Source: Phlebopus portentosus | Taxonomy: Eukaryota > Basidiomycota > Agaricomycetes > Boletales > Boletinellaceae | Assembly (NCBI GenBank): GCA_037892935.1 | Contig: JAYXKI010000001.1 | Location: 62,001-126,000, forward strand | DNA length: 64,000 bases | Direction of reading: 5' to 3' | Shown: in pieces, positions 27,483 through 40,395 of the stretch | Layout of the letters: every line of letters begins with the position of its first letter | Numbering within the stretch: the first letter of the stretch is position 1 | Notes under the pieces: model-generated | The model's database searches: none | Told to the model about the DNA's origin: nothing | What the model saw: the letters and a program-made list of their open reading frames with translations, nothing else | Made by a program: the position numbers and the translations under genes

Positions 27483-30400
27483 TCATCGAGAAGCACGAGC
27501 CGCAAGAGCGGCGAGCTCGTCGTCGTACGAAGGTAGAGGCTCCCCGAAGATAGCTCGTTCTTCTCTAATCCTCTCGATCTCTCTTCGAATGTTATCCATC
27601 TCAAAAAGGATTTCATTCTGCTTCAATCCAATCCTCGATAGAGCATGCGAACGTATCATCTCGCTCTGACCATCCGAGGTCACAGATATGCTTCTGTTGA
27701 CTCCGGTCTCCCTCATCTCTCTTCCGAGTTTCGTCTCTGCCATATGCTGTGCGCGGATAGCAACGATATCTGCACTCCCAGAGCTCGATGATGGGTAAGA
27801 GTTATCAGCGCCACTTGCTTGCGACGGACACCGATATGGCACGGCGCGTAATCGTTGCGTTTCAGTATCCACAGACGAAGTTGGGGGCTCAATAACGTCA
27901 CCAGAACGAATATTCATCTGCTGCATGGGATTTACGGTGTCACCGACGTGATATATTCCTTTCTGCTGTCGGACGCGTCGCCGATTGAAGAAAAATAAGA
28001 GGGCCGCGATGATCCCCAGACCCAGGAGTCCTCCGACAACCGCTCCGACTATGATTCCAATGTTAGACGATCCGGTTGAGTCTCCACCATCTCCACTTCC
28101 GCCACTGTTTTCTGAGAAATCAACTGTTTGTAAAGGAACGCTAAAGAGTTGGTCACTATCCGAGCAAATTCAGTCAGAGAAAGAGGCATACTTCAGTGCA
28201 AGAGGCGCGAACATCGCTCCTTGAGCTGGACTGTGGATATCCCAATAAATACCATGCAGCACACAAATCGAGCAAGATAATATGCACCTGTTCTGTCCTG
28301 CGATCCAAGAACCGCTATCCGGATGGTACGAGATTGGGAACGGCAGATTCTGGTCACTGTTCACAGCTGCATATTCCCAAACCTGTGATATCATCGCGTC
28401 TCGAACTGTCGTATCAGACGCGCTGGAGGCAGCAAACAGCATCCAGTCTAGGACAGGTTTAGTCGCGCATGAAATTAAAACGCTGTGATCTTTTACCTGA
28501 ACGAGTGATCGAAGACGTGTTGGAGCTATCTAGAGGGATTCCGTATTTCCATGACGCTGTTAAGCTGCGTATTAGTCTGGGAGACGGTTACGGATAAGAA
28601 GAACATACACGTTTGTTGCTTGTAAAAGGACGTCTGCAAACTGTATACCTTAAGGGACATCAGCATTACAGAAGTAAATAGGAAGACAACGAGAGAGCTC
28701 ACCGAACTGTCGATGAGGTTGAGCTGTAGAAGCTTGTCTGCATACAAATTGTAAATTAACCCAGAAGAACCGGAGCCAAAGCTTAGGACAAGTTGATCCG
28801 ATGCGGAAGCAAGATTTGTCCATTGCTGGACATATTGCTTCGCAATTGCCTGTATCCGAACCATAGCATCAGCCACAACTGAGCACGAGAAGATTAATCA
28901 AGCGCACGTTATAATTGCTTTGGTCGTCCGAGCGTCCCCCATATTGGCTGATCTTTGCCATCGCCCCAATGCCAATGATCCCTTTGAGTATCAAGTTTGT
29001 TTGATTCGTCGAGGCAATCCCATCCGAGCTCGATGTCGTTCTGATACTTTTGTCAAACAGGCTTTCACAAGGTCCGATTATGCACTCACTCGGCGACGGG
29101 ATTCATTGTGTTGTTCACCAGGTAATCTGCCCAACTGTTAAGGAGACCATACTGGGTGGAACAAATATGAGAGCTTCGGCAATGAACTGTAACTATAATA
29201 CTACGTACGTGCTGAGCAAGGAGGCTTCCATCACCAGTGGCCTGAGCATGTGCAAGACTCATGATCAGCATGTTCGCCGAGTCTGAAACGCAAATTTTCC
29301 GGGGAGTCAGGCGTGGCCATAAGTATGTCCATCAGAGTACGTACGTTCAATCTTCTGGTTATGTCCGTTGGGATTACCCGTAGCGTTCGGGAATCGACTG
29401 CCTACATGAAATCAGAACACAGCCATGACTACTTGAAAGGTCAGAGACAACGTACCAACGTCCTGGGCAGCGTATGAGTTCGTGTACTGAGGGCTCTCCT
29501 GATACTCCAAGAGCGGACTCAGAAGGTAACCGAGAATATCGGGGTTAAGGTAGAGATAGATGGGCATGGCTGAGTATAGGACGTCCACGGCGTTTACACT
29601 ATGCACGTCATGAAGTTCTGTGAGATCATAGACGCAACAGAGGCCGGTCTTACCCTCCAGAACCAATGCCTCCCATGTCTTTCATGAAGGCCTTCACATC
29701 GGATGTGTTGAGAGCTCCGTTGGCCTTTGGAAGGGTATATTCGAGAGCACTCATTGCCTGACGTGTAGACAGAGACAAAATATCTCCGTAGTTGTTGGAG
29801 ATTTTGTCTGCATCACCAAGGATCTGGTTGTCCAGAGAAACCGCCGTCGACAGAGCATCAACAGAATGGTTGACGACGTTCCCAATCTGAGAATTCCGAC
29901 GGTAAGCAACAGGATTATCTCGAATTTTACTATAATGAGACTGACAGCATCGTGGATGTTGGTAAACTGAGACCAATAATATGCACTCCGTTCCTCAATC
30001 TGAGTCAATCTGTTGGTGTATTGGATGACAGGATCGCGGACAACTCCAAGAGCGAAGGCTATAGGATCGCTGGTCGAGGACACGCTTCCGAGGTCCACTG
30101 AAAAGCTCAACGTGTTGAATGGACTGTAAAAGACATTCGTCAGTCTGGTAACTGCAGCCGCGCGAGGCAAACCGGTACTGACTTCCCGACCGGGTGAGTT
30201 CCCACTTGAGCCTGATCATTGAGACTAGTGCCATTTGCAAAATCAGCCCGAATGTCATCGGCAGGCCCAATTTGCCAGGATACGCCGCTCGTCTGTAGAC
30301 AAGAGCGTAAAAAGTTTTCGGTACGGAAAGCTTCAGCCTTTGTGACTTTCTTACCTTTTTAGTGCAGTAGTACACGGTTGCATCCTGGGGTCTATCATCG

Positions 30401-31200
30401 ATCTCCTGGTACGGATCTGAAGACGTCAGACCCATCTGTAAATAAACAAAATCGCTTGATTCATTTATCTGCCACTCTGATTCTAGCCCATTGTCTCCCG
30501 ATATCCATTCTACGGACATAGATTAGGGCCTGTCATTCTCGAAAATGAATGAAAACGCACCTCCAGTCACATCGGAGTAAATTATAATGTCGTGAGCGTT
30601 TCCATCAATCGAGTCCACTTCGAAGTACAGATATGAAAATGGCAATGACTGGCGGACAATGTCTTTGGCCTAAAGGACGCGCAGAATATCCAGCACTCAG
30701 ACCAATAAATCCTCAATTACAGATGACGAAGCATACTTCAATTGGACTCATGAAGGTCATGGTGACATTTACAAGACCAGCTTGCAAGACATATGACGAC
30801 CGCGTCGGAGTGAATACAAACGATTGCTGGATTGCGTTCACTAAAGCTGTATTTGCCGGTGGGACTCCTAACAGCTGATACGGATTACCGTCGACGAGGA
30901 TCGCCGCATCCCACCCCATGTCCTGGCACATGGGTAAGCCAAACAGCCATAATGACAAAGACCGCAAGTGACACTTACTGCATTGACGTCGCTCCATAAT
31001 CTCGGAATAGCTTGACTCAAAGGAGCTGAACCTGTTGTGTTGAAACCTAAAGGTGCCCATGCGTTGACGTAGGGAGATTTTACAGCGAGAGGTAGCGAGA
31101 ATGGATTGAAAGGTGACGTCGTCCAATTGCCCTGGGCCAGTACGAGAGTACTGAGGCAAGTCAAAGAAAGTAGAGCGTAAAAGAGAGTGTGTGTCGGCAT
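27483..31200 (-). CDS. GtaA-like membrane-anchored protein 1 (DUF5127/DUF4965/DUF1793)
   Basis: Starts MPTHTLFYALLSLTCLSTLV at 31200 with a signal peptide ending near LAQGNWTTSPFNP, and stops at 27483; about a dozen exons. The ectodomain shows the order of the GtaA glutaminase family: LPLAVKSPYVNAWAPLG, QQSFVFTPTRSSYVLQAG, EWISGDNG, ALGVVRDPVIQYTN, YGDILSLSTRQAMSALEY, LYSAMPIYLYLNPDILGYLL, SANMLIMSLAHAQ, YNLYADKLLQLNLI, and GAMFAPLALK. Aspergillus GtaA hydrolyses glutamine outside the cell; basidiomycete members are untested. After this come a Gly/Ser spacer, one membrane helix (IIVGAVVGGLLGLGIIAALL), a basic stop (NRRRVRQQK), a low-complexity tail, and a terminal coiled coil (IRREIERIREER) with LPSYDDE. 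All exons read through. Its 3' half is nearly identical to copy 2, introns included. Confidence 0.85.
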
Positions 31201-31487
31201 TTGGGCCTAGAAGGGAGAGGATGAAAGAATGGGATGAAGATGCGGGGATTGACTGTAACATCCCAGGCCCTCGCTTCCCGTGAGATAGATGCCATACATA
31301 GCCTGGTAGCATTAGCATGGCGAATCAAGAGAGTTTAGAGAACAGATCGGGCGCATCAGACGTATCCGGTTAAAATCACGGAAAATAGCCATTGCCAGCT
31401 ATAAGGACGAGACCAAAGCTCGGATGCATCGATTCGCGTTCCTGCCATCATGATTCACGTTTCAAGGGGCTCGCCTATCTACTACAG

Positions 31488-32676
31488 ATGGAGAATATCC
31501 AAATCAGACCAAGTCGGCGAGCAGGACAGGAATGGCAAGGATTCGGAGGGACGACGAGTTTGAATGCGCTGATCGCAATTGAAGCGGAGTTTCAACAGTA
31601 CAAATATCGTATCACAGGCGAACTGGCTCCTTCCCCACCCATGGATTACCATGACACCATGACGGATACTGATGCTATTCATCCTACGAACATTCCATCC
31701 GCCGAAACAATTGGGTTGGCGTCTCATGTCAGAGTTTTAGACAGCAAAGGGATTCAGGTCCCATTTGGTGATCTCTTTGCATTGTCAAAGACTATCATTG
31801 TTTTCATCCGTAAGTGCTGTGCTTGATCGACCATGCTTATTGATGTCAATTATGTGCTTGCTGCACTGCACAGGTCACTTCTTTTGCGGGGTATCAACTC
31901 TGTTCGCCTGAGATTAAGTGATTCTACTGACGTTGTAAATATTCTAGACTTGCCAAGTATGGTTCATACCTCGACTCCTTGAATCAGCGCCTAATAACTT
32001 CATATTTCCTGTCCAGGCGTATGTGTCGCAGCTCGCAGCTGTTCCAGAGACTAAGCTTGCCGAATCCAACGTCCAGTTGGTAGTAATCGGGTGCGGTGAA
32101 TGGGAACTCATAGATGACTACAAAAGTTTGTATGTTCGTGTACATCGCGCGGGACGCTCACAAAGCTCTGCGCAAGAAAACACCGGTTTCACAGGAAATA
32201 TATACGCCGATCCATCTCGGGAGCTCTATCGCAAGCTTGGAATGACGACCGAAAACCTGAAGGCGACACCTACCGGACAAAAGAAGCGTAGTTATGTTCC
32301 TGGGAGTGTATCAAATGTCTTGAAGAGTATCTGGGCAAGCTTTCTTCGTCCGATATAGTTATAATGAATCCTGCTGAGTTCCGCACAGAAAGGACCCATA
32401 ACGCATCCTCTTCAGCTTGGGAAACAGGGAAATATCTCCCAACTAGGCGGTGATTTTATCTTCGGCCCAGGTACGTTGCCCGTTCTGATATTAATATTGG
32501 TCTCTGGCCTCGGTTCAAACGATTTCTAGGAAATACGTGCCACTTCGCCCATCTAATGGAGCATACGGAAGACCGTAAGATTAGATTTTGTTTTTCATTG
32601 CCCTTGACTCATTATTGAACTTTACCTAGATATCGAAGTCGCAGACCTAACGAAAGAAGCTGGCGTTAAGGTGTAA
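31488..32676 (+). CDS. PRXL2/AAED1-type peroxiredoxin-like protein (AhpC-TSA_2)
   Basis: Eight exons (31488-31809, 31874-31890, 31948-31956, 32017-32125, 32177-32334, 32389-32470, 32530-32574, 32630-32676) give 262 residues. The thioredoxin-like fold is evident: VPFGDLFALSKTIIVFIRHF, the FCGTCQAYVSQL redox motif, VQLVVIGCGEW, FTGNIYADPSRELYRKLGM, QLGGDFIFGPGNTCHFAHLM. Members of this group are thiol oxidoreductase-like proteins of uncertain substrate. Exon 3 is only 9 nt and carries the second cysteine of CGTC. The intron at 32335-32388 has a GC donor. The N-terminal 80 residues ahead of the fold look poorly conserved; the true start could be the later MDYHDTM. Confidence 0.85.
31948..31956 (+). 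other. 9-nt microexon of the PRXL2-like gene
   Basis: Bounded by CTAG upstream and GTATGG downstream; encodes Thr-Cys-Gln. Including it restores the family motif FFCG-TCQ-AYVSQL in frame. Confidence 0.75.
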
Positions 32677-32831
32677 TGAGCAGTTACGCAGTAGCCTAAA
32701 GCATTATGTATTCTTTCGTTTGTAATCGTGAGAATGTTAAACCAAAGGAGGAAATGGCAGAACGTCCTCGAACGCGTCGCGTACACTGACAGGCAGCATT
32801 CACTCAGTTCGCTTCCACATCCTCAGAAATC

Positions 32832-34792
32832 ATGGCAGCACCTGCAGGTGCAGGACTTCCTGTCCTGGTTATGAGTGAGTGAGCCGAGTGTCTTTGTCCG
32901 TCAGAGAGCTCATCGAAGTTCTGTAGACACTGCACCGGAACGTCAGTCTGGTCGAAAAGCCCAGATATCGAACATAACGGCAGCAAAAGTATGTATCTTT
33001 CCCCTGGATCTCGAAGAACGCATCTTACTTGTCTTCAGACAGTTGCTGATGTCATCCGAACATGTCTTGGCCCTAAAGCGATGCTCAAAATGATCCTGGA
33101 CCCGATGGGCGGTATTTTGTAGGTTCTCGCCTATCTAATTGCGTTCGTTTGCTGAGGAACATAAAAGGCTAACGAACGACGGAAACGCTATTCTACGAGA
33201 GATAGAAGTCGCTCATCCAGCGGCAAAGAACATGATCGAGCTTAGTCGGACACAAGATGAGGAATGCGGAGATGGAACAACGAGTGTCATCATCCTTGGT
33301 GCGTGTTATCCTTACTTCAAGTAGTGCACGTTTTAACGGGCATTGTCAGCCGGCGAAATCCTTGCACATTCTCTGCTACCACTAGAACGAAATACACACC
33401 CAGTCGTCATCATCTCTGCTTTCAACAAGGCGTTAAAAGAAGCGCTCGATGTAATCGACCGCATATCCATTCCCATCGATACGTCAAGCGACGACGACAT
33501 GCTCGCATTGATAAAAACTTCCATCGGGACCAAGTTCGTCGTGCGTTGGTCTGATCTCATGTGCAAGCTCGCGCTGCAAGCCGTCCGAACGGTCACACAA
33601 AGCGACGCAGGGGTAACCTCTGTAGACATCAAGCGATACGCTCGTGTGGAGAAGATACCCGGAGGCGAGATTGAGCAATCCTGCGTGTTGAGCGGTGTCA
33701 TGCTCAACAAGGATGTTACACATCCCAAAATGCGCCGGCGAATTGAGAAGCCGAGAATTATTCTGCTTGATTGCCCGTTAGAATACAAGAAGGGCGAAAG
33801 TCAGACGAATATCGAGATCACGAGGGAAGAAGACTGGAATCGCGTGTTAGAAATCGAGGAGGAGCAGGTCAAGGCAATGTGCGAGAAGCTCGTCGAGTTG
33901 AAACCTGACCTTGTCTTTACCGAGAAAGGTATCTCGGACCTCGCCCAACATTACCTCCTAAAAGCAAATGTTACTGCAATTCGTCGAGTACGGAAATCGG
34001 ATAACAATCGTATTGCGCGAGCCGTCGGTGCGACCATCGTCAATCGCGTGGAAGATCTTCGCGAATCGGACGTAGGGACAAAATGCGGGTTGTTCTACAT
34101 CGACAAAATGGGCGACGAGTATTTCACGTTCCTTACTGAGTGCGAGTCTCCCAAAGCGTGCACGATCCTGCTACGTGGTCCATCAAAGGACATCCTTAAC
34201 GAGATTGATCGGAATCTTGCAGATGCGATGTCCGTTGCCCGAAATGCAGTGTTCAATCCACGTCTTGCACCGGGAGGTGGGGCGACAGAGATGGCGATTA
34301 GTGTGGTCTTGCACCAGAAAGCGAGAGGTATCGTTGGTGTTGAGGGTCTACCATTCCGCGCTGTTGCCGATGCTATGGAGGTTATCCGCGCACACTTGTA
34401 CAGAATGCTGGTGGTAATGCAATTAGAGTGCTTACCGAGCTGAGGGTACACACTTTTTCACTAGCAAACTTCTTGTACTCACCATCCGTCCATGTAGGCT
34501 AAGCATGTCGCTGGAGAACATTCTTGGGGTATCAATGGTGATACGGGAAAGATTGTCGACATGAAGTCGTATGGACTATACGAGTCTGCCAGCGTCAAGG
34601 TATAATCAATATATTTTCTCCATTTAATCTATACCATCATCTAATCACTCTTCCACTGCCTCTCAGGTCCAAATTCTCAAAACTGCCATTGAGGCGGCAC
34701 GTATGCTTTTACGTGTCGACGATGTTGTGCAGGCTGTACGCAAGGAGAGGGGCCAGCAGGAGCAGCCTGTCCCGGAAGAGATGCAGGAGTAA
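32832..34792 (+). CDS. CCT3: T-complex protein 1 subunit gamma (CCT3)
   Basis: From [14 protein letters not shown] at 32832 to EEMQE at 34792; about eight exons. It is a subunit of the cytosolic group II chaperonin that folds actin, tubulin and WD-repeat proteins. Motifs: [48 protein letters not shown] (ATP site), [39 protein letters not shown], and a C-terminal [15 protein letters not shown]. In exon after [15 protein letters not shown] the frame slips at 34386-34388: ATCCGCG should be ATCCCGCG, giving [20 protein letters not shown]. It is a one-base deletion in a C run. As the gene is essential in yeast and otherwise flawless, I read this as a sequence error. Length with correction is normal for CCT3. 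Confidence 0.93.
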
Positions 34793-35884
34793 TTGTAGAT
34801 GTATAAACTCATTGATCATGATATATCTTTACGAGATAGCACTCAGAGGGTTAACAACCCATATTTCTTGGGTATGAGGATCGTCCAAGCAAGAAGACGC
34901 AAATAAAAATGTGCAAAGAATTCCCACGATTGGGTTTGTTGACAACTCTGATCATCTTTTCCATCATCTTAAATACTGATACTGGCGATTCTCTCGGTGA
35001 ACTAGCAAAAGTCACCCGCTGGTGGCGCTCTCGGATTGAAGATCTGAGCAAAGCATCATGCTGCAAGTCGGGTTCGCAAACGCGACGATATTCTAGAAAG
35101 GTTCAGACAATTTCCAGGGCTTGAGTTTTTCTCTCGCCCGGGCCCTCTGAATTTCAATCGGCTTGACTAACCGAAAACTTTGAATGGTCAGTCACTAGTT
35201 GTGTAGACTCTGTCCGCCAGCACAAGCGCCACTCCTTTCTAAACGGATTGGCTCTAATCAAGATACGTGGCACTGACCTTCTTGCATCATAGATACACCA
35301 GATTGACGCTCTTCGTTGAAGTGCTTCCGAGGACGTGATCAATCTTCAAATGATGTTATCGTCCGCTGGGTAGTATTCTGTTATACCGCATGCAAGCATG
35401 AAACACCACTTCTTGATGCTCCACAGCTGTTGGTTTTCGTCAATGCTTAAACAATTTCGAGCGCTGATTCCGGTCTTGCGTGGGATGGTATCTATCTGGT
35501 GAAGAGGCGCGCTAAACCTTCACTTCTCTGTCAATTGGTACTATCCCTCTTGGTTGACAGGCTCTGGAAATCGTAGAGGGGAGTTCGAAGTAAAGTACTG
35601 CATCTGGACAACCTGGCTTTTTCCGTGAAGGACTGTCAAGGGGAATATGAAATATCGGAAGTGATGGTGCGTTAGCTCCCTAAACGGTGTTGGCTTGTTT
35701 GTCCGGACACACAGAAGAGAATCCAGAAGGTGTAGCTGCATCAGATCTGGAGTGTGCAGGGTTAACAATGAATGATAGACGGTGATGATCTTGTCGACCC
35801 TTTCTGTAATCTGCCGGACTATAAAATATAACGCGCCATCCTTCCGTACACTACTCAACTACCCATTCACGTCCTTTCGATGAC
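34793..35884. other. Intergenic between CCT3 and DUF6533 copy b
   Basis: No gene supported. A minus-strand ORF at 35541-35858 (105 codons) has no recognisable character and no exon partners. Confidence 0.5.
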
Positions 35885-37731
35885 ATGGCGGACAGATTGG
35901 AAATGGCCAGAGAATCGTATGCCGTGGCTTACGTGACCTGTGGGCATTGAAGATTCTTGTCGTCGGCATTCATACTTACCACTAAATCCCAGCTGTCTGC
36001 TCTACTGCAGTTCTGTATGACTACTGTCTGACCGTTGATGACGAGGCAAGCACTTATTACGCATAATTGGTAAAGGAGCGAACCTGACATTCGTCTTTCT
36101 TTCTGAACAGATACGACGCATTTGGCCGTCAGTCCGCCTTTCGATGCATGTTCGGAGAATGACACGAATTTACAGGAGCCGATGGTCCATTCCCAAGTTG
36201 CTGTTCTTAATTAACCGATATATTGTCATCCCGATGCTCGTGTAAGTCAAGAAATAGAAGCAAAATCAGAATGTTGATGAAGGTCCTCCCAGATTTACTG
36301 GAATAGGTGCGTCTCGCTAGGTTTTCGTCTGACGAACAGATACTAACAGGATATATTATGGTAGCCTCCACTAGGAATCATCTTTCTCCTGGCGTAGGTC
36401 CTCGCTCTTGTTTTACTCCGTTAGCGTTAACACTGAATTGTGAAACTAGTTGTGGGTTCTTGTGTATATGTGATATTGTTCGTGGTTCAATGAATCTTTC
36501 TCAAAAGCTGCACGTTTTACTTGCGATGGCTCGTTGTGTACGTTCGACTCTCTCGCTTTATGTCGGGAATGAACACTTAACATCGTGTATAAGAGTCGTT
36601 ACCGTGACTAACACCGTGGTAGAAGGTCGGGCGTTTCTCCAGAGTTGCATTTATCGCTAAGAATCAATTTTGCAGGCGTGCTACTTTCCAGGGTCATTGC
36701 GCTCTGTAAGTGATCTTGACACTGGTTCATGTTCCTCACCAGTACTGACATTTTACGCAGACAGAGACAATATGGTGATTGATATTTACCACATACTTTT
36801 TTTTTCGATGCGTTCGTTAATCTCAAGCTCAGGTGGTGAAAGTTGCCGCTAGTTTCTTATATGCGGGTAAGCCCTACAGCATGACATAGTCGGATATTTC
36901 TGACCTATCTTTACCAGGAGGCGTTGTTACTCTCATAGGCTTAACAATCAAAGACTACGTCGGAGAACCTGTGAATAGTATGTATTAGACAAGATAATTA
37001 CACGCGAGGCACTCGTTCATCCTTTTTCAGTCGTAGAAGATTTTAGCGCTTTACCAGGGTGCTATGCATCTAGCGTTCCAAGTATTATCGCAGGGTATTG
37101 GATTGCTCCAACGATTATAGAAAGTGAATGGGAAAAGCAGCTATTCTTTCAGCTTGACTAACGACTCGCGTCTATCAGGCTCATTATTTGGATTGGTCCT
37201 ATGGAGGGCAATCGCATGGTCTCGAGCCAATATCAGCGTTCCTCCTGCCTTATTTCTCATGGCGCGTGACTCAGCGGTCTATTTTGCAATGTGCGTCTAT
37301 AAGTACTCATCGAGATCCTGATACGAATGAATCTTTCTTAGAATCTTTGCACTTCTTTTTGTTAATCTCTTTGTCTTTGAGTATGCTCCGCCCTTCCTGT
37401 CTAGTCTGTTCGTCACTCCTGTCATTACTGCGGGCTGTATAGCAGTAGGCATCCAACGTTTTGAGATCCGATCCAAGATTAAAATCTCCTCCACCAGGGA
37501 TCGCGCATGCTGCTCAACCTCCGAGGCTTGGCTGAAACTGGCACGAATGAAAACAACACGGAGATAGAACTGGGACGTTTGTGCGGTCGCAGCCCTTACT
37601 TCATCGCACTCAGCAGTAAAGCGAAAGGTCCAGAGGTTGTCATTACAAGCGGAAGAACAGCGCCAGCGCCCTCTGTTCCCATGTGGACGACCGATCTTGC
37701 GAGTGCGGTGCTTGGGAGTGGACGCGCTTAG
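35885..37731 (+). CDS. DUF6533 multi-pass membrane protein, copy b
   Basis: Starts MADRLEMARESYAVAYVT at 35885. Exons then encode VCSTAVLYDYCLTVDDE, IRRIWPSVRLSM, SIPKLLFLINRYIVIPMLVF (the DUF6533 signature) and GYIMVASTRNHLSPG; later LFGLVLWRAIAWSRANISVP, ALFLMARDSAVYFAM and the tail from RMLLNLRGLAETGTN to VLGSGRA at 37731. The second intron (36046-36110) has a GC donor. About eight exons, middle ones only roughly placed. Function unknown; membrane location is predicted from helices. Closest relative in the window is copy c, directly downstream, and copy a at 13.5 kb, with the same exon plan. Confidence 0.75.
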
Positions 37732-38175
37732 GTGTCATCATTTGCGAAAGTCAAAGGTGGCTCCATCTAATCTATGCGCGAGTTGGATCCGGATTTTTCA
37801 ATGTACTTGTACGCTCGCTGAAATAAAACTAATTTTGACCTGTGTAATATGCGATGTGACGATGATGGCTGAAGCTGGTAGATCTTTTTCTAGGTGCGTC
37901 TCATTTCCCGCAAAACATCATTATCAAGCGACTCCATCACTCGCGCTGGCGCGGGGTGGAAACAAATGCCAAGATCTGTCAGTGATACCATGATGATGGG
38001 AAAATAAAGTATAGCTGGGAGAGAAAGGTATGTTTGGTTCATAGTATACACTGATCGGTTATTAATCTAAAGACCTTGCAATCGAGTTCTCCATCCATAT
38101 AAACGCATTGTTTAGCGCATCGAACAGTGCGTACCCTTATACTTAGAGTGTTAGTCACATCCGCTCTTTGGCGCT
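37732..38175. other. Spacer between tandem DUF6533 genes b and c
   Basis: Non-coding; presumably 3' end of copy b and promoter of copy c. No clear element. Confidence 0.5.
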
Positions 38176-40040
38176 ATGGAGGATGTCCTGGAGACGGCCC
38201 GCCATTCCTATGTGGTTGCATATGTGACTGGTATGGTTTTCGTTATTTTGCTCTGCTTTTCGTTGAAATGAGACACATTCAAGCCGCCTGCACATCAGCT
38301 GTCCTTTATGACTATGTACTGACTGTAGGGGATGAGGTCAGGACACTGAAACGAGTCATTGGTCTTGTCGATACTGATGATTGTCTCTGAATAGATTCGT
38401 TGTATATGGCCGTCAGTGAACTTCCCGTTGGCATATTTATTTCAAACAGCCAACGACGATTACTAGGAATCGAGCGTCAATAGCGAAGATATTATTCCTT
38501 ATCAACCGATATATCGTCATTCCGATGCTGCTGTGAGTCGGGATTTTGGTTGTGGCTGGGAGCAATACTGACTGCTCATGTCAGCTTTACTGCAATAGGC
38601 AAGGCTATTGTGGAGTTTCCTCTTGAAACGTTTAAACTGAAATCAAACGAATTTATAGCCTCTATGCGTAATCATCTGTCGTCAGGAGTAAGCTCGCTAT
38701 CTTATGGGGCCCTTTATACAAGCTGATACACATATGTTTCCAGTTGTACGAACTTCTTTGCTAGGGAAACTTCTTTAAGAATTAATACAGGTCCGATTAC
38801 AGCTGCGTTTTCTACCTGAAATGGCTCCTCGTGTATGTATTTCCATATTGTCTTTGCTTCCATACTTGATCATGCTCACTTGCCTAATTAGCATCATAAC
38901 AGCCACTAACTTCGTGATGGGAGGTCGGTAAACCACCTGATCCTAAAGCTTCTTGCTGTCTCATGTAAGAGTACTGCACAGGAATCCTGTTAGCCAGAGT
39001 AATTGCACTTTGTACGTCCTTGATACGACAAAGCCATGTACTTAGAATTCTGAATCCTCGCCTAGATCATAATAATCAGGTAATTGCCTACTTCGTATAT
39101 ACTCTTCCCTAGTTGACATCAGCACAGACAGTCATAGCTATCGTTAGCTTCCTATTTGCGGGTAATATTCTCGTATCTGGGTTTTGTTTCAGGGTTCCTG
39201 ACTCATGCGTGTTAGGTGGCACCATCGCCCTAGTCGGATTGAGTATCACGTACATTACGAGACAGCCAATCTATGGTAAGGGCACAGCTGAAACTGAATA
39301 TTCCTTTTCCAACTCTGGTAATAACACTTCCAGTGCTGCAAAATTTGAATGTCCTGCCTGGATGTTTTCCATCTAGTGCACCAGATTTTCTCATCGCATA
39401 CTGGATAATACCGATTATAACAGAAAGTGGGTATCGAACTCTATCTTTAGTAGATGAAATTCATGGAAAGCTTTTTATTGAGGTGTGCTTTTCGCACTGG
39501 TGCTGTGGCGAGTAATCTCTTGGTCCCGCAATAAAATGAGCGTTTCACCGATCTTATACCTCATGGCACGGGATTCGTCAATCTATTTTGCTGTGTGAGT
39601 CGTGAAAGAGATTCTATCTAGGGCGAAGTAAGAACTGATTACTCATTAAACGTTCAGCATATTTGCGCTACTTCTTATTAGTCTTTTGACTTTCGTATTC
39701 GCGTCGATCCTCTAGCAACTCTCTTCATCACGCCTGTAATTACAACAGGTTGCATAGCAGTAAGTTTCCATTATTTGTCATTGTACCGATATAAGAATTT
39801 TGTATGATCTAGGGGTCGCGTATCCTTCTAAACTTACGTGGCTTAAAAGGGGCTGACGAAGATTCGGATGATAAAGAGATGAAAATGGCGCGCAGGAACC
39901 GCGTTGATTCGCACTCCATCCATGGGCAGCTTGAAGGTCAAGAAAAGGGTCAGCAAACAGGCTTTACATCAACACATACCAGTAGTAGTTTCTTTTCAAC
40001 CCGGACGAGCGAGGTCTTAGTTTGCGAGCCAACATCGTGA
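38176..40040 (+). CDS. DUF6533 multi-pass membrane protein, copy c
   Basis: Starts MEDVLETARHSYVVAYVT at 38176; followed by ACTSAVLYDYVLTVGDE, IRCIWPSVNFP, FLINRYIVIPML, a helix-rich middle, SVLFALVLWRVISWSRNKMS, ILYLMARDSSIYFAV and a tail from RILLNLRGLKGADEDS to VLVCEPTS at 40040. Intron 38599-38658 has a GC donor, while the same intron in copy b begins GT. No frame break was found in the parts I could follow. Function unknown; the tandem arrangement with copy b argues for local duplication. Confidence 0.72.
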
Positions 40041-40395
40041 CATTAACGATCCGAGTAGTTATCAAAACGCGACGGATTTTCTTTTATTATAGAATAATGA
40101 ATTGTTCGTAGCTGAATTCGGTTAGATTTATGAGATGGGACAACCTTTCAGTAGTGTTCTTCGAGTAGAGATCTGAATATGTGACTGTGACACAATTGTG
40201 ACCTGCGCGTGATGGCGTGAGAGTAATTGCTGTTCCTGTTCCGAGGTGAAACTGGCGTAGCGAAGGGCGGCACTTCTTGCTCATCGTCATCCCGCAACCA
40301 CCCTCCGCCGGGCGCACTCACACTCAGCGTCATCGACGACCTTCGGTCAGCATACTTCTCCGCACAGACTTTCACTCTGTGACCTCATAGGTGCG
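40041..40395. other. Intergenic between DUF6533 copy c and MAU2
   Basis: Non-coding, contains the MAU2 promoter region. Nothing else recognised. Confidence 0.5.

Noticed and set aside
35541..35858. 105-codon minus-strand ORF as a gene
   Set aside because: No recognisable motif, no exon partners, composition like the surrounding intergenic DNA.
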